Below are positions 1 to 7,452 of a DNA stretch of 57,007 nucleotides, one piece after another. The stretch is taken from the NCBI GenBank assembly GCA_002778465.1, contig PFBV01000005.1:119576-176582 (forward strand), given 5' to 3'. Made by a program: the position numbers and the translations under genes. The notes below the pieces were generated by a model. The model saw only the letters and a program-made list of their open reading frames with translations, was not told the DNA's origin and searched no databases. Each line of letters opens with the position of its first letter. The first letter of the stretch is position 1. The DNA is from Candidatus Magasanikbacteria bacterium CG10_big_fil_rev_8_21_14_0_10_36_32. GTDB taxonomy: Bacteria > Patescibacteriota > Patescibacteriia > Magasanikbacterales > GWA2-37-8.

Positions 1-764
1 ATGAGATTGTGGATATTGCTGATGAAATTAAATTGCGTTGTGTTTTAGACAAAACAAAACCCTCATTTATTGTTCATGTGGCGGCATTATCTAATGTTGA
101 AAAATGTGAAATTGAAAGAGATTTAGCTTATAAAAATAATGTTTTGCCAGTGAAGATTTTGACTGAATGGGCCAAAGAAAATGATGCCACAATGTTATTT
201 ATATCTTCTGATTATGTTTATGATGGAGGTAGGGGTAAATTTACAGAAGACGATCAGGCTCTGCCGGTTCAATATTATGGCCTAACAAAATTACAGGGCG
301 AAGACATCGTTTCTAAATTAAAAAAACATATCATTTTAAGACCGACCGTGATTTATGGTTGGGATCTGGATGGTATGAATTTTTTTATGCAACTTTTTAG
401 AAAACAAAAAGATAAACAGGAGATGAAAGTGCCAGTTGACCAAATAAACAACCCAACATTTGTGAACGATTTATGTGAATTGATTGTTAAAATATTAAAA
501 ACACCTGATAAATACGGTATTTTTGTCAGTACCGGTCCGGAAAGCATGAACCGTTATGAGTTTGGTTTACAGTTATGCGATAGTATGGGTTGGGATAAAG
601 AATTGTTAAAGCCTGTACAAACTTTAGAATTTGGTCAATTGGCCAAAAGACCTTTAAATAATTCTACCTCTTCGGAAAAAGTTTGTCGGATGTTTAATTT
701 TGATTTTAATGATTTGAAAACAAATTTAGAAATAATCAAAAATCAAATTGAAAATAATTTATGA
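1..764 (+). CDS. RmlD-like dTDP-4-dehydrorhamnose reductase / SDR sugar reductase, 5' partial
   Basis: The reading frame is open to the left edge (first whole codon at base 3), so the N-terminal Rossmann glycine motif is missing. What remains shows the extended SDR pattern of the RmlD family: a 'VHVAALSNV' strand, the 'SSDYVYDG' active-site serine region and a YxxxK pair in 'YYGLTKLQGE', then an RPTVIYGW segment. RmlD-type enzymes reduce a 4-keto-6-deoxy nucleotide sugar in the cytoplasm to finish dTDP-L-rhamnose. The stop overlaps the next gene by four bases (ATGA), so they are co-transcribed. The glycan locus therefore continues upstream of the window. A related SDR reductase with another substrate cannot be excluded because rmlABC are not visible. 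Confidence 0.75.
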   Translation, partial: EIVDIADEIKLRCVLDKTKPSFIVHVAALSNVEKCEIERDLAYKNNVLPVKILTEWAKENDATMLFISSDYVYDGGRGKFTEDDQALPVQYYGLTKLQGEDIVSKLKKHIILRPTVIYGWDLDGMNFFMQLFRKQKDKQEMKVPVDQINNPTFVNDLCELIVKILKTPDKYGIFVSTGPESMNRYEFGLQLCDSMGWDKELLKPVQTLEFGQLAKRPLNNSTSSEKVCRMFNFDFNDLKTNLEIIKNQIENNL

Positions 765-1714
765 ATCAGATCAGACCAACTATAACTGTAGCTATTCCGT
801 CATACAATAAAGAAAAATACATTGTTCGTTGTATTGAAGGTATATTAACCAATAAAGAGTTTATTGATGAAATTATTTTAGTGGATAATTGTTCTACGGA
901 TAAAACATTTAATTTGGCAAAAAAGTATGAGCCGATGATTAAGTGTTATCAGAACCAGCACAATATTGGAATGTCGAGAAATTGGAATAGATGCATTGAT
1001 TTATGTAAGACTGATTGGTTAATGATTTTTCATGCTGACGATGAAATGTTACCGGATTCCATTATTAAATATTTGGAATTTATTAAAAAATATCCTAATG
1101 TTGGTTTTATACATGCCGCTGCTTATACTATATTGGAGGGCGACACAGCCTCAAAACAATTAAGTCAAAGTGATAATCAAGAAATCAGAGAGGCTGGTTT
1201 GGACGCGTTGGGTCGTCCAGGTAATATCTGTTCAACAGTAATGGTTAAAAAAAATGCTTACAATGAACTTGGTTATTTTATTGAATCTTCGTTGGCTTCT
1301 GATCAGGAAATGTGGTTGAGAATAGGAACGAAATTCGATACTGGTTATATCAATTCTCCGACAGTTATTTATCACATCAATCCCTCATCAACCGGTTATG
1401 ACTCCTTAATTAATCGGTCGATTAGAGAGATTCGGGCTGATTGGGATTTACTGGGAGAAAGTGTGGCATCTTTTTATCCGACAGAAGAATTACGTGAAGA
1501 GTATCGTCGCAAAACCATTAAAAGTGCTCCATATGGTTATTGGGCGGTGTTAACTGCTAATTTACGAGCTAGAAATTATATCAAGGCGTTTCAGGCCGCC
1601 GGTTTAATGGTTTTTGTTTATCATGGATTTATTCCTTTTGTTCAGTTATCTGTTGGTTATATTAAGAAAAAAATAAATAAAAAACTCCATTTGACACCCA
1701 ATGACACCTTATGA
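761..1714 (+). CDS. family 2 glycosyltransferase
   Basis: This 317-residue protein begins with a GT-A nucleotide-sugar-binding fold ('TVAIPSYNKEKYI', then 'VDNCSTDKT') and has the acidic metal-binding motif in 'FHADDEM' near residue 100. The ED-type acceptor-side acid is plausible at 'ASDQEMWLRIG'. Such enzymes move one sugar from a nucleotide donor to a growing lipid-linked glycan on the inner face of the membrane. It overlaps the upstream reductase by four bases. The last bases of the gene contain the -35 box of a promoter for the next gene, so this may be the end of an upstream transcription unit. Donor and linkage cannot be predicted. Confidence 0.85.
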   Translation: MNQIRPTITVAIPSYNKEKYIVRCIEGILTNKEFIDEIILVDNCSTDKTFNLAKKYEPMIKCYQNQHNIGMSRNWNRCIDLCKTDWLMIFHADDEMLPDSIIKYLEFIKKYPNVGFIHAAAYTILEGDTASKQLSQSDNQEIREAGLDALGRPGNICSTVMVKKNAYNELGYFIESSLASDQEMWLRIGTKFDTGYINSPTVIYHINPSSTGYDSLINRSIREIRADWDLLGESVASFYPTEELREEYRRKTIKSAPYGYWAVLTANLRARNYIKAFQAAGLMVFVYHGFIPFVQLSVGYIKKKINKKLHLTPNDTL

Positions 1715-1720
1715 TATGAT
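1691..1720 (+). promoter_or_regulatory. sigma70-type promoter for HTH gene
   Basis: TTGACA at 1691-1696 and TATGAT at 1715-1720 are separated by 18 bases. The -35 box lies inside the end of the glycosyltransferase gene. Transcription would begin about 1727, some 40 bases before the HTH start codon. Confidence 0.6.
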
Positions 1721-1767
1721 ATTAGTACTATCTATATTAAAATTTTTTTAAATAATTAATAATATTT

Positions 1768-2010
1768 ATGGAAATAAAACCAAACGAAGTATATACGCCA
1801 GCTGAGACAGAACAACTTTTAAAAGTCAGTAAAAGTACGGTTAAAAGAATGTTGAAGAGCGGATTGCTTAAGGCTAATAAAATTGGCAAGCAGTATCGTA
1901 TTTTAGGACACGAACTTTTAAAAATGCTTTCCCCAACCTTTGATAAAAAAGCGACCGACATTTATCAAAAAGTAAAAATGAAAACTATTGAAAAAACTAA
2001 AGATTGGTAA
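1768..2010 (+). CDS. small helix-turn-helix (excisionase/MerR-like) DNA-binding protein
   Basis: An 80-residue protein with an HTH_17/excisionase-type winged helix: 'YTPAETEQLLKVSKSTVKRM' carries the helix-turn-helix, followed by the 'GLLKANKIGKQYRI' wing. Proteins of this type bind DNA as excisionases or as small regulators; there is no recombinase gene in the window, so a regulatory role for the glycan genes is more likely than excision. It has its own consensus-like promoter and ends just before the flippase, which starts six bases downstream. It is the only recognisable DNA-binding regulator in the 45-kb locus. The target is unknown. Confidence 0.75.
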   Translation: MEIKPNEVYTPAETEQLLKVSKSTVKRMLKSGLLKANKIGKQYRILGHELLKMLSPTFDKKATDIYQKVKMKTIEKTKDW

Positions 2011-2015
2011 TTGAT

Positions 2016-3551
2016 ATGTCAACTTTGTCTCATCAGACAATTAAAAATTCAATTTATGGTTTTATCGGTTTTATTTGGCCGTTAGCGGTGGCTTTTATTG
2101 CTACCCCTCTTTTAATCAAAGGGTTAGGTTCAGCTAGATATGGCTATTATATCTTGCTTAATGCCAGCGTTGCCTTCTTTTCATTGTTAGATTTTGGATT
2201 AAGTTATACTTTTATTAAAAAGTTGTCTGAAGATCCTTCTAATGCCGGAGATGAATCCGTTAAAAAACTTTTTAGCTCTACTTTTTGGGCCTATATGGTT
2301 ATTGGTTTGTTTGTATTTTTATTATTATTGTTATTACCAAATTTATTTAAGACATGGTTTAAGATACCTGATGGCTATGTTTTTTCTCATCAATTATTAT
2401 TTTTTTGTCTCGGATTTACTTTTTTATTGAAAATGTTAACAGTTACCATTGGACAGATTCCTTACGCTTTACAACGTTCTGATATTACTACCAAAGTTGC
2501 TTTAGTTAATATTACTCTGGTTCAAGCCGCTAGTGTGGCTGCGGTAGTGACCGGGCACGGAATCACCTCATTAGTAATTATTCAATTATTTTCTGCAATT
2601 TTTGTTTTTTTGTGCTATGTCTTCGTCAGCCATCGTGTATTGCCAGATTTAAAGTTGGGTTTTTATTTTTCCACAATATTTTTTAAAGGAATAGCTAAAG
2701 ACGGTTTTTGGAATTTTATTGCTAGCGGGGCTTCTAATTTATTAACCCAATTAGACAAGTTTGTTGTTGGTGTGTTTTGTGGTTCAGCCGGTGTTACTTA
2801 TTATTCGTCCGCGCAAATGATCCCGGAAAAAATTCATTGTACGGCTTTTAGCGTTTCATTAAGTTTTTTTCCGGTTTTTTCTCGTGCCAGCATTAACGGA
2901 GCTAGTGACAGTGTAAGAAAAATTTTTCGTCGCGGATTATCTATGGTTGCGTTAATTTCTGGTGGTTTAGCTTTGGCGGTATTGATATATAATTATCAGT
3001 TACTGCAATATTGGTTAGGCACGGAAATTGCTGATAACGCTTCAGTGGCCGTAATTTTTTTGGTTGGGACTTATTTTTTGACATCTTTAGGAAGTTTTAG
3101 CGGTTTTTTTGTAAGTGGTTGGAGAAAGCTTAAATTTGCCGCTTTTACAGCCGGATTAATGGCAATATTGGATATAATTTTGATGTTTATTTTAATACCA
3201 ATTTTTAAAGTAAATGGAGCGGCCATAGCTTATTTAATAAGTGTATTACCGATTCCCTTTTTTATTATGTATATAGAAAAGAATTACTTAAAATCTGATA
3301 TGAGTGGAGCTATCAAGTTTTATTTTAAGCATATTTTAAAAATATTGTCAGTGGTTGTTCCTGTTTATTTATTTTCAAAAGTTTTATTTGTTCCACTAGC
3401 CTCTAGTTTGTTTTCTACAATTTTATTGGGCGGCTGTTCTCTTGCTCTTTATGTGGGCATTTATTGGTTGTTGGGATTTTTTGACCCAGAGGATGTTGCG
3501 TTATTTAAAGAATTTTTTAAAAATTTTTTATTAAAATTTAAAAAAGCTTAA
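2016..3551 (+). CDS. Wzx-type polysaccharide flippase (oligosaccharide translocase)
   Basis: A 511-residue polytopic membrane protein of the polysaccharide biosynthesis/MOP superfamily, hydrophobic over nearly the whole length with about 12-14 predicted helices. It begins 'SIYGFIGFIWPLAVAFIAT' and contains the family-like 'LLDFGLSYTFIKKLSE' and 'LLTQLDKFVVG' segments. Wzx proteins flip undecaprenyl-pyrophosphate-linked repeat units across the cytoplasmic membrane. A TTG at 2004 is in frame but would overlap the HTH gene; ATG 2016 is preferred because it follows the stop of that gene. Its presence argues that the locus makes a lipid-linked glycan exported by a Wzx-dependent route. No clear Wzy partner is recognised, though 27254-28510 is a candidate. 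Confidence 0.85.
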   Translation: MSTLSHQTIKNSIYGFIGFIWPLAVAFIATPLLIKGLGSARYGYYILLNASVAFFSLLDFGLSYTFIKKLSEDPSNAGDESVKKLFSSTFWAYMVIGLFVFLLLLLLPNLFKTWFKIPDGYVFSHQLLFFCLGFTFLLKMLTVTIGQIPYALQRSDITTKVALVNITLVQAASVAAVVTGHGITSLVIIQLFSAIFVFLCYVFVSHRVLPDLKLGFYFSTIFFKGIAKDGFWNFIASGASNLLTQLDKFVVGVFCGSAGVTYYSSAQMIPEKIHCTAFSVSLSFFPVFSRASINGASDSVRKIFRRGLSMVALISGGLALAVLIYNYQLLQYWLGTEIADNASVAVIFLVGTYFLTSLGSFSGFFVSGWRKLKFAAFTAGLMAILDIILMFILIPIFKVNGAAIAYLISVLPIPFFIMYIEKNYLKSDMSGAIKFYFKHILKILSVVVPVYLFSKVLFVPLASSLFSTILLGGCSLALYVGIYWLLGFFDPEDVALFKEFFKNFLLKFKKA

Positions 3552-3567
3552 TTAAAAATATACATTT

Positions 3568-3595
3568 GAAATGTCTAAATACATTTAGTCATTTC
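3568..3595 (+). repeat. imperfect inverted repeat upstream of rfbF
   Basis: Arms of 12 bases (GAAATGTCTAAA and TTTAGTCATTTC) surround a 4-base centre, with one T/T mismatch. It lies in the only 61-base gap before rfbF and is not followed by a T-tract, so it looks more like an operator or 5' leader hairpin than a terminator. Confidence 0.45.
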
Positions 3596-3612
3596 TCTCA
3601 ATTAATATATAC

Positions 3613-4410
3613 ATGAAAACTATAATTTTGTGCGGCGGCACAGGTACACGCATGAAGGAAGAAACTGAATTCAGACCAAAACCTTTGGTTGAAGTCGGTG
3701 GTAAACCGATACTTTGGCATATTATGAAGATATATGCCCACCATGGATTTAATGATTTTGTATTAGCTTTAGGGTATAAGGGCAACATGATAAAAGAATA
3801 TTTTTTAAATTGGCGGACAAAGCTTAGTGATTTTAGTTTAAATACCAAAACAGGTGAATTAACTTTTCATAATAACGATTGTGATGATTTTAAAATAACT
3901 TTTGCTGAAACAGGACCAAATAGTTTAACAGGTGAACGAGTGCGACGCTTAAAAGATTATATCGGAACAGATGAACATTTCATGGTTACATATGGAGATG
4001 GTGTGGCTGACATAGATATTAAAGATTTGGTTAATTTTCATAAAAGTCATAATTCATTGGCTACTATTACTGGAACTAAAACTGCGCCGCGATTTGGTAT
4101 TTTAAATGTTGATCACACCACCAATAAATTGGTTGATTTTAGTCAACACAAAGTTACTTCAGAAAATGAGAATGAGATAGATAATAATAAGAACATTATT
4201 AATGGCGGTTTTATGGTTTTAAAACGTGAAGTGCTAGACATGATTGAACCGGGCAGTATGATTGAAAGTGTATTTCCTAAACTAGCCAAAGACGGGCAGC
4301 TCCATGTTTATGTTCACAAGGGAAAATGGAAGTGTATGGATACCTACAAAGAAGTTGAAGAAATGAATGAACATTGGCAGAAAGATCCTTTTTGGAAAAT
4401 TTGGAATTAA
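3613..4410 (+). CDS. rfbF: glucose-1-phosphate cytidylyltransferase (RfbF/DdhA)
   Basis: This 265-residue enzyme makes CDP-glucose from CTP and glucose 1-phosphate, the entry step to CDP-3,6-dideoxyhexoses. It starts with the nucleotidyltransferase signature 'LCGGTGTRMKEETEFRPKPL', shows the RfbF-specific 'HIMKIYAHHG...GYKG' stretch, the metal-binding 'VTYGDGVADID' loop, and ends with the family 'WKCMDTYKEVEEM' motif. Length matches characterised RfbF proteins (about 257 residues). The next gene, CDP-glucose 4,6-dehydratase, follows after 12 bases, the normal rfbF-rfbG order. Confidence is high from motifs and context. Confidence 0.95.
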   Translation: MKTIILCGGTGTRMKEETEFRPKPLVEVGGKPILWHIMKIYAHHGFNDFVLALGYKGNMIKEYFLNWRTKLSDFSLNTKTGELTFHNNDCDDFKITFAETGPNSLTGERVRRLKDYIGTDEHFMVTYGDGVADIDIKDLVNFHKSHNSLATITGTKTAPRFGILNVDHTTNKLVDFSQHKVTSENENEIDNNKNIINGGFMVLKREVLDMIEPGSMIESVFPKLAKDGQLHVYVHKGKWKCMDTYKEVEEMNEHWQKDPFWKIWN

Positions 4411-4422
4411 ATTAATTAGTCT

Positions 4423-5496
4423 ATGCAAAATTTTTATAAAAACAAGAAAGTTTTGATTACCGGACACTCAGGTTTTAAAGGTTCCTGGTTGGCGCAAATT
4501 TTAGTTAATTGGGGTGCCGATGTGATTGGAATTTCTTTACCACCCGACACTAAACCGAGTTTGTTTGAGGTATTGAAATTATCCGACCGAATAAAGAAAA
4601 ATTATTTTGTGGATATTCGTGATTTTCAGAAATTAAAAGAAATATTTGAGACGGAAAAGCCGGAGATAGTATTTCATTTGGCAGCTCAACCGCTTGTTCG
4701 AGACAGTTATGACGATCCTTTAAAAACCCACTCAACCAATGTTATCGGTACAGCGAATATTTTGCAGGTCATCAAGGAGTTTGGCGGAGTAAAGTCAGCG
4801 GTTATTATCACTACTGATAAAGTTTATGAAAACAAAGAACGAGATTATTCTTATAAAGAAACGGATGCTTTAGGAGGATATGATCCATATAGTGCCAGCA
4901 AAGCGGCGGCGGATATTGTTACTAATTCTTATATTCAGTCATTTTTTAATCCGAATGATTTTGGATCTAAGCATAATACTTTAATTGCTGTAGCTAGAGC
5001 AGGAAATGTAATTGGCGGTGGTGATTGGGCTAAAGACAGATTAGTTCCTGACATGATTAAAGCTATTTTTGAAAAAAAAGAAGCATTGGTAATTAGAAAT
5101 CCGAAAGCTGTTAGACCATGGCAACATGTATTTGAACCGTTGCGCGGTTATTTAATGCTCGGACAATATCTTTATAATGGTGAAACAAATAAATCTGGCG
5201 CATGGAATTTTGGTCCGTGCGAAGAAGATTTTGTGAGTGTGGAGCATTTAATTAAAGAAGGAATTTTGATTTTAGGGACAGGTAATTATAATATAGTTGA
5301 AGACAATTCCAAACATGAAGCAAATTTGCTTAAATTGAACATAAATAAAGCTGCAACTAATTTAAATTGGTTTCCGAAGTGGGTGCTTAAAGAAAGTTTA
5401 AAAGCGACTTTTGAGTGGTATGGACAGTTTTGTAAGGGGAGTGAAAAGATGATGGATATAACGGATCAACAAATTAATTTATATTTTAGTAATTAA
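4423..5496 (+). CDS. rfbG: CDP-glucose 4,6-dehydratase (RfbG/DdhB)
   Basis: An extended SDR of 357 residues that converts CDP-glucose to CDP-4-keto-6-deoxyglucose using bound NAD. The N-terminal dinucleotide motif reads 'ITGHSGFKGSWLA', typical of RfbG. The catalytic pair is Tyr156/Lys160 in 'YSASK', with 'TTDKVYEN' as the active-site Ser/Thr-Asp region and 'RAGNVIGGGDWAKDRLVPD' as a strong family signature. It lies 12 bases after rfbF. Its product is the branch point for the deoxysugars encoded downstream: it can enter the RfbH route to tyvelose, or a ThDP-dependent branching route as in yersiniose formation. Confidence 0.95.
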   Translation: MQNFYKNKKVLITGHSGFKGSWLAQILVNWGADVIGISLPPDTKPSLFEVLKLSDRIKKNYFVDIRDFQKLKEIFETEKPEIVFHLAAQPLVRDSYDDPLKTHSTNVIGTANILQVIKEFGGVKSAVIITTDKVYENKERDYSYKETDALGGYDPYSASKAAADIVTNSYIQSFFNPNDFGSKHNTLIAVARAGNVIGGGDWAKDRLVPDMIKAIFEKKEALVIRNPKAVRPWQHVFEPLRGYLMLGQYLYNGETNKSGAWNFGPCEEDFVSVEHLIKEGILILGTGNYNIVEDNSKHEANLLKLNINKAATNLNWFPKWVLKESLKATFEWYGQFCKGSEKMMDITDQQINLYFSN

Positions 5497-5521
5497 AGTA
5501 AATTCAAGATCAAGTTTAAAT

Positions 5522-6403
5522 ATGTCAAAAATTAAGGTTGGAATATTAGGTACAGGCAATATAGGTACAGATCTTATGTGTAAAATACAGAGATCTGATA
5601 TTTTAGAATGCAGCATTTTTGCCGGTCGTGATTCTGAATCGCGTGGAATCAAAAAGGCTGAAGGTTTGGGAATAAAAACATCGTTTAATTCTATCCGCGC
5701 AATTGAGGATAATCCTGCAATTTGCGATATTGTTTTTGATGCGACTTCAGCTAAAGCACATAAAGAGCATGCTATTATACTGAAAAAATTAGGTAAATTT
5801 GTTGTAGATTTAACTCCGTCTAGAATCGGTAAAATGTGTATTCCTGTTATTAATATTGATGATGCGCTGAATCATAATAATGTGAATATGGTTACATGTG
5901 GCGGTCAAGCATCTGTGCCAATTGCAAAAGCAATTATGGAAGTTCATCCGGAAACGCAATATATTGAGGTTGTGGCCAGTATCTCTTCTAAGTCAGCCGG
6001 TTCCGGCACGCGAGCAAATATTGATGAGTATACCCAAACCACTAAAGACGCAATTGAATTTTTTTCTGGTGTTCCTAAAGCAAAAGCCATTATAATTTTA
6101 AATCCGGCTGAACCGCCGATTTTAATGAATAATACCATATATGCTAAAATAGATAACCCTGATTTAGTAAAAGTAAAAGAAAAAATATTACAAGTTGAAT
6201 CTCAAATTCGTAAATATGTTCCAGGTTATAAAATTGCGTTTGGACCGGTTTGTGAAAATGGTCGTTTGACCGTCATGATAGAAGTGATTGGTGCTGGAGA
6301 TTATTTGCCTAAATATTCTGGTAATTTAGACATAATAACTTGTGCTGCCATTCAAGTGGCGGAAGAATATGCTAAAAGAAAAATTAAACATGATTATGAA
6401 TAA
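5522..6403 (+). CDS. acetaldehyde dehydrogenase (acylating), DmpF/MhpF family
   Basis: A 293-residue NAD-dependent enzyme of the family that interconverts acetaldehyde plus CoA and acetyl-CoA. The Rossmann motif is 'VGILGTGNIGTDLM' at the N-terminus and the catalytic cysteine is Cys126 in 'VTCGGQASVPIA'. Later segments 'SSKSAGSGTRANIDEYT' and 'NPAEPPILMNNTIY' are typical of DmpF. Length fits the family (about 300). In catabolic operons it is complexed with the aldolase encoded by the next gene, which overlaps it by eight bases. Here there are no aromatic-degradation genes, so I infer that the pair supplies a carbon unit to sugar biosynthesis, perhaps working in the reductive direction. Confidence 0.88.
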   Translation: MSKIKVGILGTGNIGTDLMCKIQRSDILECSIFAGRDSESRGIKKAEGLGIKTSFNSIRAIEDNPAICDIVFDATSAKAHKEHAIILKKLGKFVVDLTPSRIGKMCIPVINIDDALNHNNVNMVTCGGQASVPIAKAIMEVHPETQYIEVVASISSKSAGSGTRANIDEYTQTTKDAIEFFSGVPKAKAIIILNPAEPPILMNNTIYAKIDNPDLVKVKEKILQVESQIRKYVPGYKIAFGPVCENGRLTVMIEVIGAGDYLPKYSGNLDIITCAAIQVAEEYAKRKIKHDYE

Positions 6404-7439
6404 GATTATTTTTTTTGACTCTACTTTACGTGACGGCTCGCATGCTGTTCGTCATCAAATTAGTTTAGAATCAATTAGGAATTATTGTAGAAAAATTGAT
6501 GGGGCTGGTTTATATACGGTTATAGTTGGTCATGGAAATGGACTGGGAGCATCTTCTTTGCAGGTTGGTTTATCTGCTCATTCCGATGTGGAAATGTTGA
6601 CTGCTGCTCGCCAAGAATTACATAAAACTAAATTAGGAGTTTTTTTATTGCCTGGTTTTGGAACCATTAAAGATGATTTGGCTCCAGCTATTGATTTAGG
6701 GGTTGATGTTGTGTGTGTGGCTTGTCATTGTACTGAAGCAGATACAACTAGACAACATATAGAATATGTAATAAGCAGAGGTAAAGAAGCATTCGGTGTT
6801 TTGATGATGTATCATCGAGCGTCTCCAGAAAAATTATTGGAAGAAGCTAGAAAAATGCAAGATTATGGAGCAAAAGGAGTAATATTAATGGATTCGGCCG
6901 GAGCTTCAATTCCCAGTATGGTGTCAAATGTTATTAGATATTTAACAGATAACTTAGAAATTCCGGTTGGATTTCATGGACATAATAATTTAGGCATGGC
7001 AGTAGCGCATTCACTTTTGGCTGTAGAATCAGGAGCAACTATTATTGACGGCACATTATGCGGTTTTGGTGCGGGTGCCGGAAATTGCCAACTTGAAGCA
7101 TTGGCAGCACTAATGCATAAAAATGGCATGCAAACAAATGTTGATTTATATAAATTATTAGATGCCAGTGAAGAAGTTGCAACTCATATAATGACACAAC
7201 CGCAAGAGATAAGTTCTTTAAGTATTGTAAGCGGTTTAGCTGGAATTTTTTCAGGGTTTACTACACATGTTAAAAATGCTGCTAAACGATTTAATGTTGA
7301 TCCGAGAGATATATTTATAGAATTGGGAAAATTAAAGGTTGTTGGAGGACAAGAAGATGCAATTGTTAGAGTGGCTATGAATTTGGCTGACAAAAGAAAA
7401 GACAACGAGAGAAATTATCAAATCGAATCTTTATCCTAA
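6396..7439 (+). CDS. 4-hydroxy-2-oxovalerate aldolase-like enzyme (DmpG/MhpE family)
   Basis: A DRE-TIM metallolyase of about 347 residues. It has the 'DSTLRDGSHA' N-terminal signature (Arg12, Asp13), the metal-binding His194-x-His196 in 'GFHGHNNLG', and the family 'GTLCGFGAGAGNCQLEAL' loop. The known reaction is reversible cleavage of 4-hydroxy-2-oxovalerate to pyruvate and acetaldehyde. ATG at 6390 or 6396 gives the family N-terminus; a longer frame from 6342 would lie inside the dehydrogenase gene and is unlikely. Translational coupling to the dehydrogenase and the ThDP enzyme immediately downstream suggest a 2-oxo-acid is made here and used for acyl transfer to a nucleotide sugar. That role is inference. 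Confidence 0.88.
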   Translation: MNKIIFFDSTLRDGSHAVRHQISLESIRNYCRKIDGAGLYTVIVGHGNGLGASSLQVGLSAHSDVEMLTAARQELHKTKLGVFLLPGFGTIKDDLAPAIDLGVDVVCVACHCTEADTTRQHIEYVISRGKEAFGVLMMYHRASPEKLLEEARKMQDYGAKGVILMDSAGASIPSMVSNVIRYLTDNLEIPVGFHGHNNLGMAVAHSLLAVESGATIIDGTLCGFGAGAGNCQLEALAALMHKNGMQTNVDLYKLLDASEEVATHIMTQPQEISSLSIVSGLAGIFSGFTTHVKNAAKRFNVDPRDIFIELGKLKVVGGQEDAIVRVAMNLADKRKDNERNYQIESLS

Positions 7440-7452
7440 ATTTATTAAACAT

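Noticed and set aside
5522-7439. An aromatic meta-cleavage degradation operon, because of the DmpF/DmpG-like pair
   Set aside because: No hydratase, hydrolase or dioxygenase genes accompany the pair; it is embedded between rfbG and a ThDP enzyme.
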